Shown here: positions 36,729 through 45,395 of the stretch, piece after piece
Layout: each line of letters starts with the position of its first letter
How positions within the stretch are numbered: the stretch's first letter is position 1
DNA from: Sulfidibacter corallicola
GTDB taxonomy: Bacteria; Acidobacteriota; Holophagae; Acanthopleuribacterales; Acanthopleuribacteraceae
Length of the DNA: 64,000 bases
Direction of reading: 5' to 3'
Assembly: GCF_017498545.1 (NCBI RefSeq)
Contig: NZ_CP071793.1
Span: 5,605,001-5,669,000 of the forward strand
Notes under the pieces: generated by a model
Told to the model about the DNA's origin: nothing
Database searches by the model: none
The model's input: only the letters and a program-made list of their open reading frames with translations
Made by a program: the position numbers and the translations under genes

Positions 36729-37780
36729 TTGATGAAGCTCAAGTTGAGATCGTCAAGGTTAGTGAGGGAAGAAAGTTCGGGAGGTATTGCCGTCAGTAGG
36801 TTGCTGCCCAGATCGAGGGAGGAAAGGTTGGTGAGGGAAGAAAGCTCGGGAGGAAGTGTGCTCAGTCGGTTACCACTCAGGTCGAGGTGAGAAAGGTTGG
36901 TGAGGGTGGTGAGTTCGGGTGGCAGGGCCGTCATTTGGTTGCCGCTCAAATCGAGGTGAGACAGGTTAGCAAGGGAAGCGAACTCGAATGGCAGGGCTGT
37001 TATTTGATTGTCCCCCAGAAAGAGGCGGGTAAGGTTGGTGAGAGAACCAACCTCGGGTGGCAGGGTTGTCAGTTGGTTTCCGCCCAGGTTGAGGTCGGTA
37101 AGGTTGGTGAGGGAAGCGAGCTCTGGTGGTAGGGCTGTAAGTTGGTTGCCCCTCAGGCTGAGGCCGGAAAGGTTGGTGAGGGAAGTGAGTTCGGGTGACA
37201 AAGCTGTAAGTTGGTTGCCCCTCAAAAAGAGTTGGGAAAGATGGGTGAGGGAAGCGAACTTGGGTGGCAGGGCCGTCAGTTGGTTGTCGTTCAGATCAAG
37301 AAAGGTAAGGCTCGTGAGGGAAGCGAACTCGTATGGCAAGGTCGTCAGCTGGCTGCCGCTTAGATATAGGACGGAAAGCTTGGCGAGGGAAGCGAACTCG
37401 GGTGGCAGGGCCGTCAGTTGGATATTCCTAAGATCGAGGTGGGTAAGGTTGGTGAGGGAAGTGAGTACGGGTGGCAGGGCCGTCAGTTGGTTGCCGCTCA
37501 GATATAGGACGGAAAGGTTGGTGAGGGCAGTGAGCTCGGGTGGCAGGGTCGTCAGCCGGTTGTCCCTAAGATCGAGGTGAGAGAGGTTAGAGAGGGAAGC
37601 GAGCACGGGTGGTAGGGTCGCCAGTTGGTTGCGGCTCAGATAGAGGCGAGAAAGGTTGGTGAGGGAAGCGAGCTCTGGCGGCAGAGTCGACAGTTGGTTG
37701 TCGTCCAGATCGAGGCGGGTAAGGTTGGTGAGTGAAGCAAGCTCTGGGGGGATGCGCCACAGGTCCATATGAGATAAATC
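36650..37780 (-). repeat. 69-bp coding tandem repeats (LRR units)
   Basis: The LRR units remain strikingly similar at DNA level (GGTAAGGTTGGTGAGGG on the plus strand recurs every 69 bp), with mostly single-base differences. This points to recent expansion or gene conversion. It is a coding repeat and not CRISPR. Confidence 0.85.
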
Positions 37781-37843
37781 TAGCTCAGCTTGCCCAGTTC
37801 GGTTTGCCTCGGAAATTTTCTGCTGAGCTCTCTCATAACTCAT
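36725..37843 (-). CDS. LRR domain of the Roco protein, N-terminal piece
   Basis: A 372-residue frame: a short start (MSYERAQQKISEANRTGQAELDLSHMDLWRIPPEL) and then about 14 leucine-rich repeats of 23 residues, L-x2-L-x-L-x2-N-x-L-x2-L-P-P-E-L-x2-L-T-N-L. It ends abruptly inside a repeat (LDDLNLSFIN-stop). ATG at 37843 is six bases after AGGAG. Adding one base near 36732 restores SFNQLTTFPP and joins it to the Roc-COR frame, giving a protein of about 1,000 residues. It lies in opposite orientation to the phage genes. Confidence 0.85.
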   Translation of the reverse strand: MSYERAQQKISEANRTGQAELDLSHMDLWRIPPELASLTNLTRLDLDDNQLSTLPPELASLTNLSRLYLSRNQLATLPPVLASLSNLSHLDLRDNRLTTLPPELTALTNLSVLYLSGNQLTALPPVLTSLTNLTHLDLRNIQLTALPPEFASLAKLSVLYLSGSQLTTLPYEFASLTSLTFLDLNDNQLTALPPKFASLTHLSQLFLRGNQLTALSPELTSLTNLSGLSLRGNQLTALPPELASLTNLTDLNLGGNQLTTLPPEVGSLTNLTRLFLGDNQITALPFEFASLANLSHLDLSGNQMTALPPELTTLTNLSHLDLSGNRLSTLPPELSSLTNLSSLDLGSNLLTAIPPELSSLTNLDDLNLSFIN

Positions 37844-38311
37844 AACGACTCCTCTTTTACCACAGCTCTGCTCACCCCGCGTGCTCAGCTCACATCCCCA
37901 GATGCTTGCTGACGAGCAGGCGGGAAATCCAATGAGCCATTTTCTTATGGCGAAATTAGCCAACCGTAGGGGACACGCTTAATGAGGATGCCTCGCTGGT
38001 TGCGGCTCGTTCCTCACATTCTTTTGGAATCCTTTCACGTTCACCCGAGTCTCGCGGTGAGTCTCTTGGTTGGCTACCGGTTTGGTTTTTCCGTGAGTGT
38101 TTTGGGTTTGAGCCAAGGCTGACTGCAAGTCTGGGTACGACCAAACCTCCTTAAGCCACGGCTCTCCGATCACATAAGCTCAATACAGGTGCTGGTGTTT
38201 TGAATTTGGGGTGAGTTGATTCCTTAATTAGAGATAGAAAAACCAAATAGCGCAAAATCCCTCAACCTGACAATGTCGAACCAGGTCATTGCACGCCATC
38301 CCTAATTTGGA
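37844..38311. other. Divergent intergenic region between LRR gene and portal
   Basis: About 470 bp. It holds the control region of the minus-strand LRR-Roc-COR gene and, at its end, promoter copy 8 for the portal gene. I recognise no gene; a few open frames here are low quality. Confidence 0.4.
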
Positions 38312-38352
38312 TGACTCGCCCTCCCATTGGTTTCTGTAATTAGTCCCTAACC
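38312..38352 (+). promoter_or_regulatory. Phage bipartite promoter element, copy 8
   Basis: TGACTCGCCC (38312-38321), 12 bp, CTGTAATTAGT (38334-38344), then CCCTAACC. The -10-like box ends only 26 bp before the portal TTG start, with AGGAGGA between. Confidence 0.72.
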
Positions 38353-38370
38353 AGACATCAGGAGGAATTT

Positions 38371-39870
38371 TTGCAGCAGACCGAGTCATCCCCACAATAT
38401 ATCCTCACAACAACTGGAATCCCGACCCAGCCACTGGCCACGGCGGCGGCGTTAGACGCGTCCGCTTTCGCTGCGGTCACTGCCGACGATGGGATCCCTA
38501 CAACGTGGGAGGACCGGGCCAAACAGGCGTGGACCTACTACCTGGAAGAGCCGATCGTCAAAAACGCGATCAACTCGTGGCGGACCTTCGCGGTCGGTGA
38601 GGAAATCAAAATCACGTCCGAGGACGACAACCTAAAGGCCGAGGCCACCGATATGGCCCGGCGGCTGAACCTTTCCAGTTGGATCAAGGACATGGTGCTT
38701 CAGATGCTGGTCAAGGGCGACGCGGTCGGGTTCAAAAAAGCCGGGCAAGGCGACGTATTGGAAGAACTAGTCTCGGTCAATCCGGTTTCGGTCAAGGTGA
38801 AGTACGTCCAAGGCCAGCTCGTCGAAGCCAAGCAGCACTCCGAAAATCCCGGAACCGCCGACGTGCTGGACTTGCCCGTCGACCAGGTGCTGCACCTGAA
38901 ATGGGACGCGCCGGGATTCAGTCCACGCGGCAATTCCATGGTGCTGCCCGCCTTCCAGAGCATCGAGCTATTGTGGGACTACCGCAAAGCCGAGCGGGCC
39001 ATCGCCAAGCGCTGGGCCACGCCGTTTCGCCTGCTCAAGGTCGGCGGCTCGTTCGGGCCCAAGCTCGTCATGCCCGATCAGAAAATGCTCGAAACGGTGC
39101 GGGACATGGTGAACCGGATGGATATGAAATCCGGCCTGGTCGTTCCATTCTACGTGAATGTGGAGACGCACGGCACCGAAGGCAGCGTGCTCAACGCGGA
39201 AGAGAAGGTTCGCGAAGTCAAAGAGGACATCATGATCGCGTTGGGCCTGAGCAAGAGCCTCGTCTCAGGCGACGGGCCGAACTTCGCCACGGCTTCGGTC
39301 AGCTTGCAAAAAATGCTGATCATGATCCGCGAAATCAAGCACGCGGCGCTGCGAATGCTCCACTGGGTTTTTGACGACTGGCTACAGGCGCGGGGCCAAA
39401 AACGTGGTGCGATCCAGTTTCTGTTCAACGACCTGGACCCGAGCGACGCGGTCGATTTCAAGCGCCTGCTGTTGGAGCTTTACGATCGAAACCTGATCAG
39501 CCGGGCAAGCCTGCAAACCAAGATGGACCTGGATCCCGACTTCGAGAAGGCCAACCAAGAAGCCGAGCAGGTGCGGGTTTCCATCGCAGACGACCGGCAG
39601 GTGGGCAACATCCTCGGCATGGTGGCCGCAGGCATCATGGGGCCCGAAACGGCGCAGGAGCTGCTCGGCCTTGATCCAGGGAAAAATCCGACGGGGATCA
39701 GCCGCGCTGAATCCGATTGGGGCGGGCTGAATGCTGCCGGGAGGCATCACGACGAATTATGTGATGCCTGTGGTCATTTCGATGCAGACGAAAGCCGGTG
39801 CCGTGTCCACCAGAGCGACCGGACCTTTGATGAATTCGCCTGCCGCTTTTTCGAACGGTGTGTGGTCTAA
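38371..39870 (+). CDS. Portal protein
   Basis: A 499-residue portal with the usual order: a variable N-terminus, WEDRAKQAWTYYLEEPIVKNAINSW, the FKKAGQGDVLEELVSVNPVSV strand region, FSPRGNSMVLPAFQSIELL, and a helical C-terminal half. The last 45 residues are unusual: LCDACGHFDADESRCRVHQSDRTF... with Cys/His residues (C-x2-C...C-x-C-x-H) and ACRFFERC, which look like a zinc-binding tail. TTG at 38371 follows AGGAGGAATTTT, directly after promoter copy 8. It starts the head operon. Confidence 0.88.
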   Translation: MQQTESSPQYILTTTGIPTQPLATAAALDASAFAAVTADDGIPTTWEDRAKQAWTYYLEEPIVKNAINSWRTFAVGEEIKITSEDDNLKAEATDMARRLNLSSWIKDMVLQMLVKGDAVGFKKAGQGDVLEELVSVNPVSVKVKYVQGQLVEAKQHSENPGTADVLDLPVDQVLHLKWDAPGFSPRGNSMVLPAFQSIELLWDYRKAERAIAKRWATPFRLLKVGGSFGPKLVMPDQKMLETVRDMVNRMDMKSGLVVPFYVNVETHGTEGSVLNAEEKVREVKEDIMIALGLSKSLVSGDGPNFATASVSLQKMLIMIREIKHAALRMLHWVFDDWLQARGQKRGAIQFLFNDLDPSDAVDFKRLLLELYDRNLISRASLQTKMDLDPDFEKANQEAEQVRVSIADDRQVGNILGMVAAGIMGPETAQELLGLDPGKNPTGISRAESDWGGLNAAGRHHDELCDACGHFDADESRCRVHQSDRTFDEFACRFFERCVV

Positions 39871-39880
39871 GGTGGCAACC

Positions 39881-41377
39881 ATGCAGACACACGCCACGCA
39901 GGCCGAAAGTATTCTGGCCAAGCGCATCCGCCTGGCCACCGAGCGAAGCACACAGACTCGAAACCGATATACGGAGCAGGCCATTCGCGAATTGACCGAG
40001 GTGCTGGACCAGGCCGAGCAAAACGTCAAAAAGGCGATTACCCGGTATGCGAGCCTGGGTTCCCTGCCGGACAACAAACTCAAGGCCCGCGACGGTCTGG
40101 AACGATTGCAGGCCGATATCCAGGAAACCATGCGCGAGCTGAAGAAGGCGCAAACCTTGCGGTTCCGACGTTCGGTCAAGGACGCTTTCAAGCTCGGGAT
40201 TCAGGGCGGCGTTGACGAGCTGGTCGAAGCGCGCTGGCCGGGCTGGTCGCTTGATGCGGAAGGAGTCCAATCACTGGCCAGGGACGCCTTCACCCTGATC
40301 GACCGTGATGCCTTAGACTTCATGGTCAATTACAGCCTGGTACTCGCCGGTGACGTCCAGCGAGAGCTGTCGGGCGGGATCAAGCGCACCATCCTGAGCG
40401 GGATCACCACCGGCAAGGGACCAAACGACATCGTCCGAGATCTCGGTCGGGTTGTCCAAGATCCCGAATCGTTTCGACATGCGGGCAGCCGGGTCTTTTC
40501 AAAAGCCCAGTACCGAATGGAAGTGATCGCGCGGACGGAAGTGCTGCGTGCCCACAACCAAGGCCGAATGAAATTCCACCGCGAGGTGGGTGTCCAGCGC
40601 CTCGAATGGCTGACCATGGCAGACGAACGGACCTGTCCGGTTTGCGGCCCACTGGACGGGAAGGTGTTCCCGATCGACAGGTTCCCGCAGATCCCACGAC
40701 ATCCACAGTGCCGCTGCGGCAGTATTGTGGCCCTCCCGATCGAACTGCTTGCGCCACAACAGATCCGAGACCAGGCCAGATCTAAAACCCGCCGAAAACG
40801 GGAAGCCAAGCTGGCGTTCGAGGCCGGTGGAAAGGCCGACCTGGCCAGCCTGACGTATCGCCAACTCGCCGATCTGAGCCAGGAGCACGGCGTGTCGCGG
40901 TCGCGAACCAAACGGGAGCTGGTCAGACTGCTCGATCAGGCCGAACCGGGCATTGATCACGGTGAACTCAGCGGGGCAGCCTTGAGGGCCAAGCTGGCCC
41001 AGCACGGGATCGGACGGAAGCGATCCAAAACCGAGTTGGCGAATCTGCTCGCCAGAAAGCAGGCCGCGTTGCTGGAAGCCCGAAAGGAAGTCGAGACGAT
41101 CCGCGCGAATCCGAAATCCAAGCTGTGGGAACTCACCGTGAACGAGCTCCAGGGTCTCGCCAAAAAACGCGGCATCTCGACCTACCTGTCGCGGGCCGAA
41201 GTGATCGAACTCCTCGACGAGCGGGACCCAGGACGTAACCATGTGGCCCTGACCGGCAAGGAGCTGGCCGAAGCGAAGAAACGCTTTCAACTGGGTCGCC
41301 ACAAGACCAAATCATTATTGATCCGGGCCTTGGAAAAGCAGGCAGGCTTGCAGCTCGCGGAGGACCTTTTGGCCTAA
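39881..41377 (+). CDS. Mu gpF-like head morphogenesis protein with SAP-like repeats
   Basis: A 498-residue minor head protein. The Mu-F-like domain (about residues 190-300) has VIARTEVLRAHNQGR, LTMADERTCPVCGPLDGKVFPIDR and IPRHPQCRCGSIVALP, with paired cysteines. The N-terminal half is helical. The C-terminal 170 residues carry four repeats resembling SAP/LEM-type DNA-binding motifs: LTYRQLADLSQEHGVSRSRTKRELVRLLD, then GAALRAKLAQHGIGRKRSKTELANLL, LTVNELQGLAKKRGI... and TGKELAEAKKRFQLGRHKTK. ATG 39881 or GTG 39872 both fit; the frame overlaps the portal end upstream of these. Confidence 0.85.
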   Translation: MQTHATQAESILAKRIRLATERSTQTRNRYTEQAIRELTEVLDQAEQNVKKAITRYASLGSLPDNKLKARDGLERLQADIQETMRELKKAQTLRFRRSVKDAFKLGIQGGVDELVEARWPGWSLDAEGVQSLARDAFTLIDRDALDFMVNYSLVLAGDVQRELSGGIKRTILSGITTGKGPNDIVRDLGRVVQDPESFRHAGSRVFSKAQYRMEVIARTEVLRAHNQGRMKFHREVGVQRLEWLTMADERTCPVCGPLDGKVFPIDRFPQIPRHPQCRCGSIVALPIELLAPQQIRDQARSKTRRKREAKLAFEAGGKADLASLTYRQLADLSQEHGVSRSRTKRELVRLLDQAEPGIDHGELSGAALRAKLAQHGIGRKRSKTELANLLARKQAALLEARKEVETIRANPKSKLWELTVNELQGLAKKRGISTYLSRAEVIELLDERDPGRNHVALTGKELAEAKKRFQLGRHKTKSLLIRALEKQAGLQLAEDLLA

Positions 41378-41398
41378 ACGATCCTTTTTTCGAAAATG

Positions 41399-41439
41399 TG
41401 GTCCGGTTTGCCTCACGGATCTGTAGTTAGTCCTCAACC
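41399..41439 (+). promoter_or_regulatory. Phage bipartite promoter element, copy 9
   Basis: TGGTCCGGTT (41399-41408), 12 bp, CTGTAGTTAGT (41421-41431), then CCTCAACC. It lies 42 bp before the GTG of the methylase fusion, inside the head operon. Confidence 0.72.
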
Positions 41440-41473
41440 CGACATGGGCAGCACACCAACCAGGGGACGAACT

Positions 41474-43837
41474 GTGGAACTCATGCAAACGGACCTGGAT
41501 CGCATCCAGTTCCTTCTCGAAACGGAGGCGGGCCTTACCCTCGGCGAGGACCTTCGCACCGAAGGCAAAGCCGAAGAGGGCGAGCGTCCCGCCTACAAAA
41601 CCAGTTACTTGGGAAGCAAACAGAAACTCGTCGACTGGATCTGGAAGCACACACCGGACGGCGTCAAAATCGTCTTCGATGCGTTTGCCGGGTCCGCCGC
41701 TGTCGGCTACATGTACAAGACCAAGGGCCTGCAGGTCATCGCCAGCGATCGTCTGCGGATCAGCTATCACATGGCCCGCGCGATCATCGAGAACCAGAAA
41801 ACGCGCCTCTCGGATGAAGACGTGGCCATGCTGCTGGCGGCCAACGCGGACGCCGGAACCTTCGTTCGTAATCACTTCAAAGGGATGTACTTCAACAAGG
41901 GCGTCCACGAGCGCATCGACACGATCCGATCCAACATCGACAAGCTAAAGGGCTACAAAAAGGATCTGGCCCTCTTCGCGTTGGTCCGAACCTGCATGCT
42001 GGGCACCGACCACGGGCACTTCGGCAGTCGGACGCCGGACTCGCGTCTGGTGCTCAATGCGAAGGCGTTCGACGAAGGCTTCCAGCGGTTCGTGAAACGG
42101 ATCAACCAGTTGGTCTTCGACAACGGTCAAGACAACAGGGTGATCCAGGGCGACATCGAGTCCGTGTTGCCGCAGGTCAAGGCGGACCTGGTCTATTTCG
42201 ACCCGCCCTATGCGACCGAGTTCAGTGCGGCCAATTACACGGCCGTGTACCACTTTGTCGAAGGCTTGATGACCTATTGGAAAGGGATGGCGCTTCGCGA
42301 TACGGCCCTAAAAACCTTCGAGACCGACCACAAGGCGATCAGCCCGAAAACAGCTCCGGCATTCTTCGAGAAGTTCCTGGGCGCGGCCCAGCACATTCCC
42401 ATCTGGTTGATCAGCTACCGCGATAAGGCGTTCCCCAACGAGTCGCAAATGCGCGGCATTTTCGCCAAGCTGGGTCGCACGTCCACCATGCGGTCGAAGG
42501 ATCACAAGTACAACCTCTTCAACAAGCGGGCCTCCGATGCGAACCAACCGAAGGAACGGCTGTTCCTGGCGACCCGAGACTCGGCCAAGTCGAAAGCCGA
42601 CGTCGAAATCATCCAACTCGACGGGAACGGGCACGAGGAGGAACCGCAGACTGCCGCATGCCACACGGAATTCCCGGTTGAGATCGAGCTAATTCCCAAC
42701 GCGCCGCTCAAAACCTCGGCGGAACAGCAGTCCCCTCTCGGTGACCCTCAGTTCCGGTGTGTCTTGTGCCGGGTTGGAACAAACAAGAACGGCGACCACT
42801 TCAGCCACGCGGAACTGTCGACCCGCTACACCACGGCCATCAACAAGAAGGTCGACCTGAAACACAGCCAGGAATTCGACGACATCGTCGGCGGCATCAT
42901 CGGTTCGGACTTCGTGGAAGACGACCAAGGCGCCCGTGTGGAAGTCGTCGGCGAGCTCTACCTGGCCGAGAGCGCCCACGCCGCGCTGGCCTACAAGCTG
43001 ATGAAGCGCGGCATCGTCCGCCAGGTGTCGATGGAGTGCGACTACGCCGAGGGAGAGTGCTCGGTCTGTCACAAGCGGTTCGGCTCCAAGGCCAACTATT
43101 GCATTCACTTGGCCAAGTTCAAGGGCGCGCAGTTTCAGGGTCAGCCGGTTTACGAAATTCTACACGGCGTCACCTTCACTGGCCTCGGCCTGCTCGACCG
43201 GAAGGGCGCCGACGAAAACGCCAAGATCACCCAGGTCGGGTCCGAACAATCGGGATTCGATCGCCAACCCTCCCAAGGAGAAGACATGGAAGACAAAGCG
43301 AAGGACCATGCCGAAGCCGCCAAAGACCCCGGAGACGGCGGTGGTGGGGGCACCGGTCAACCTGAATCCTTGGAGCAGCAGAACCGAGCGCTCCAGGAAG
43401 AGAACAAGAAACTCAAACAGCAGGTTCAGGAACTTACCAAGCGGATTGAAGAGCTCGAAGCCGAGCAAAAGGCGGCGGCCAATCGGGTCCGCGCCGAGAA
43501 GCTGCTGGCGCAATACGCGAAGAAAGGTGTGTCCTTTTCCACCGACGAAGCGCGCAAAAAGGAGCTCGATCGGCTGGCGGGCCTCTCGGATGAAGCCTTC
43601 GCCGCGACCGAGGCCGCTTTGGCAGTTCTCCCGGAACCGTCGGTGCCCAAAGCAGAAAAGGAGCCCGAAAAGGCCAAGACGGAAGCGCCGAAAGCGGCAG
43701 CCAACCTGAGTACCGAAGCCCAGGTGCGACCGCACGACGTGGACGACACACCTGCATCCCTCGAAGACGAACTCACCCAAGGCTTCATGGCCGCGTACCG
43801 AGAACGGCTCGGCTTTACCGCCAGCGGTTCCTCTTAA
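41474..43837 (+). CDS. DNA adenine methylase fused to prohead protease/scaffold-like region
   Basis: A 787-residue fusion. Residues about 35-330 form a Dam-type N6-adenine methylase: YKTSYLGSKQKLVDWIW, FDAFAGSAAVGYMYK (AdoMet motif) and DLVYFDPPYATEF (catalytic DPPY near 243). Residues about 430-590 resemble the phage prohead protease/capsid-assembly family, with RVGTNKNGDHFSHAELSTRY, FVEDDQGARVEVVGELYLAES, an inserted Cys/His cluster (CSVCHKRFGSKANYCIHLAKF) and ILHGVTFTGLGLLD. The last 190 residues are a scaffold-like coiled coil and acidic tail (LEQQNRALQEENKKLKQQVQEL). Fusion is unbroken in frame. GTG at 41474 follows AGGGGA. Confidence 0.82.
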   Translation: MELMQTDLDRIQFLLETEAGLTLGEDLRTEGKAEEGERPAYKTSYLGSKQKLVDWIWKHTPDGVKIVFDAFAGSAAVGYMYKTKGLQVIASDRLRISYHMARAIIENQKTRLSDEDVAMLLAANADAGTFVRNHFKGMYFNKGVHERIDTIRSNIDKLKGYKKDLALFALVRTCMLGTDHGHFGSRTPDSRLVLNAKAFDEGFQRFVKRINQLVFDNGQDNRVIQGDIESVLPQVKADLVYFDPPYATEFSAANYTAVYHFVEGLMTYWKGMALRDTALKTFETDHKAISPKTAPAFFEKFLGAAQHIPIWLISYRDKAFPNESQMRGIFAKLGRTSTMRSKDHKYNLFNKRASDANQPKERLFLATRDSAKSKADVEIIQLDGNGHEEEPQTAACHTEFPVEIELIPNAPLKTSAEQQSPLGDPQFRCVLCRVGTNKNGDHFSHAELSTRYTTAINKKVDLKHSQEFDDIVGGIIGSDFVEDDQGARVEVVGELYLAESAHAALAYKLMKRGIVRQVSMECDYAEGECSVCHKRFGSKANYCIHLAKFKGAQFQGQPVYEILHGVTFTGLGLLDRKGADENAKITQVGSEQSGFDRQPSQGEDMEDKAKDHAEAAKDPGDGGGGGTGQPESLEQQNRALQEENKKLKQQVQELTKRIEELEAEQKAAANRVRAEKLLAQYAKKGVSFSTDEARKKELDRLAGLSDEAFAATEAALAVLPEPSVPKAEKEPEKAKTEAPKAAANLSTEAQVRPHDVDDTPASLEDELTQGFMAAYRERLGFTASGSS

Positions 43838-43850
43838 AGGAGATTTGTGC

Positions 43851-44213
43851 ATGCCATTTATCTACACGAGCCACCAGAGCCTGTCCTACGGCGACGGCTA
43901 CCTGCAGGCCGAAGGGCAGACCGGCCAGGTGGTGCGCCTGGTCGGGAATGATCTGTTCGCGGTCAACACCGACCCCACCGAGAAATCGTTCGGCATCCTC
44001 ATCCGAGACTACAAAGCAGGCGACATGCCGGGCATTTACTGCAACGGCGGGGTGCTGACCACGGATGTGTACGAGGGCTCCCCTGCGGCGGGCGACGAGC
44101 TCAAGGTATCCAGCCAAGGGTACCTGACGCCAGGGCCGCAAGCGGGCGAACAGGTGATCGGCCAGGTCATTTCGGCCGATGGCGGCATTCTTAAATTCAA
44201 GCTGCTGGTATAG
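43851..44213 (+). CDS. Capsid decoration protein
   Basis: A 120-residue beta-rich protein (LQAEGQTGQVVRLVGNDLFAV, GILIRDYKAGDMPGIYCNGGVLTTDVYEG, GEQVIGQVISADGGILKFKLLV). Size and position, between the protease/scaffold and the major capsid gene, fit the head-stabilising or decoration proteins of tailed phages. ATG at 43851 is eight bases after AAGGAG. No sequence signature alone proves it. Confidence 0.7.
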   Translation: MPFIYTSHQSLSYGDGYLQAEGQTGQVVRLVGNDLFAVNTDPTEKSFGILIRDYKAGDMPGIYCNGGVLTTDVYEGSPAAGDELKVSSQGYLTPGPQAGEQVIGQVISADGGILKFKLLV

Positions 44214-44223
44214 GGAGGATTCT

Positions 44224-45090
44224 TTGATTGGAACACAGGGGTTGGCCGCAGGCTCCCAGAACTTCATGGCCGCCATGGCCGCGTTGATGCGACAGGCACT
44301 GGAATCACCGGAAGGGATGCGCGCTTTGGCGGCGGCGATTGCCAAGCCCATCGAAACCGAGATCAAGCGCAAGGAGATCAGCTCGCTGTTGCTGACCCGG
44401 CACGATCTGCCGAAAGGCGAACGTCCGGTTTACCAAAAGAAGCCCAAGGTTCGCGCGTTCTGGATCAGTAAGGACGGTGAGGCACAGATGCAGGAGGTCG
44501 GTCGGGACGAGATCGAGTTCCCGACGCATCGAATCCACGCCAACCCGATGGTGGATATCTCCGTGTTGAAGCACGGGAACATCGGGTCCTTGATGGACCT
44601 CCAAACGGCTACAGCCGAGCAGATCCGTCGCGAGATCGACAAGCGGACCATCGACGTGATTTCGAGGGCCGTTCCGGCAGAGAACACTGTCACGGTTGCG
44701 GGGAGCACCTTGACTGAGGCTGCGCTGAACGAGGCGATGAGCATCATCGAGGATCTGGAATTGACGGTGAAGTTCATCCTCCTGCGCGGTCGTCGTTTCA
44801 ACGACCTTCGCGGTTGGAACCTGGACCCCGAAACCAAGCTGGAGCTGCGTCAGAAGGGCATCATCAAGAACTACGGGACAGCGTCGATTCTTACGACGTC
44901 CGCAGCCCCGATGGACGAGATCATCCTGATCCCGGATCAGGAGGTCGGCAAAATGCCCGTGCGCGAGAAGTTGATGGTCGACTCCATCGAGCAGAAGGGC
45001 CGCTTCAAGACCGGCTGGCTGGTGTGGCAGGAGCTGGGCCAGGGGATCACCCGGCCCGACCTGCTGGCCAAGATCAGACTGCAAGGATGA
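44224..45090 (+). CDS. Major capsid protein (HK97-like fold)
   Basis: A 288-residue protein with features of HK97-fold capsid proteins: an N-terminal helical arm, then an E-loop-like region (KGERPVYQKKPKVRAFWI) and a P-domain helix (DLQTATAEQIRREIDKRTIDVISRAV), and a C-terminal core with PMDEIILIPDQEVGKMPVREKLMVDS and KGRFKTGWLVWQELG. TTG at 44224 follows GGGAGG. It lies directly after the decoration gene, as in many siphoviruses and myoviruses. Confidence 0.78.
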   Translation: MIGTQGLAAGSQNFMAAMAALMRQALESPEGMRALAAAIAKPIETEIKRKEISSLLLTRHDLPKGERPVYQKKPKVRAFWISKDGEAQMQEVGRDEIEFPTHRIHANPMVDISVLKHGNIGSLMDLQTATAEQIRREIDKRTIDVISRAVPAENTVTVAGSTLTEAALNEAMSIIEDLELTVKFILLRGRRFNDLRGWNLDPETKLELRQKGIIKNYGTASILTTSAAPMDEIILIPDQEVGKMPVREKLMVDSIEQKGRFKTGWLVWQELGQGITRPDLLAKIRLQG

Positions 45091-45101
45091 GGAGGTGTGC
45101 C

Positions 45102-45395
45102 TTGAAAACGTTCAAAAGCACGTGCTCGGGCATCTTGATCGTGCCGGAAGCGAACTTGCGCCTGTCGCCTGGTGAATCGTTCATCTGCGATCAGGTCTCC
45201 AAAGAGGTTGCGGCGGCCGTCGCCAAAGGGCTCCTGGTCGCGGTAGAGCCGAACGCTGGGCAAGCCGATCCCGAAACGGAACCTCGCCCAGCCAAGGAGA
45301 TCCGCGAATTGGAGCCCGGCTTGAATGCGCCACGCCCGCGGGGCCGACCCCGGAAAGTGAGAACTCCCGAGGAGCAGTCGGGTGCCGCTGACTGA
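45102..45395 (+). CDS. Small head-region protein
   Basis: A 97-residue protein: an N-terminal beta part (FKSTCSGILIVPEANLRLSPGESFICDQVSKEV) and a proline- and arginine-rich tail (PRPRGRPRKVR). It resembles, in plan, the small gene upstream of the sheath at 53381, which also has a short beta domain and a basic tail. TTG at 45102 follows AGGAGG. It lies between the capsid and connector genes; its role is unknown. Confidence 0.6.
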   Translation: MKTFKSTCSGILIVPEANLRLSPGESFICDQVSKEVAAAVAKGLLVAVEPNAGQADPETEPRPAKEIRELEPGLNAPRPRGRPRKVRTPEEQSGAAD

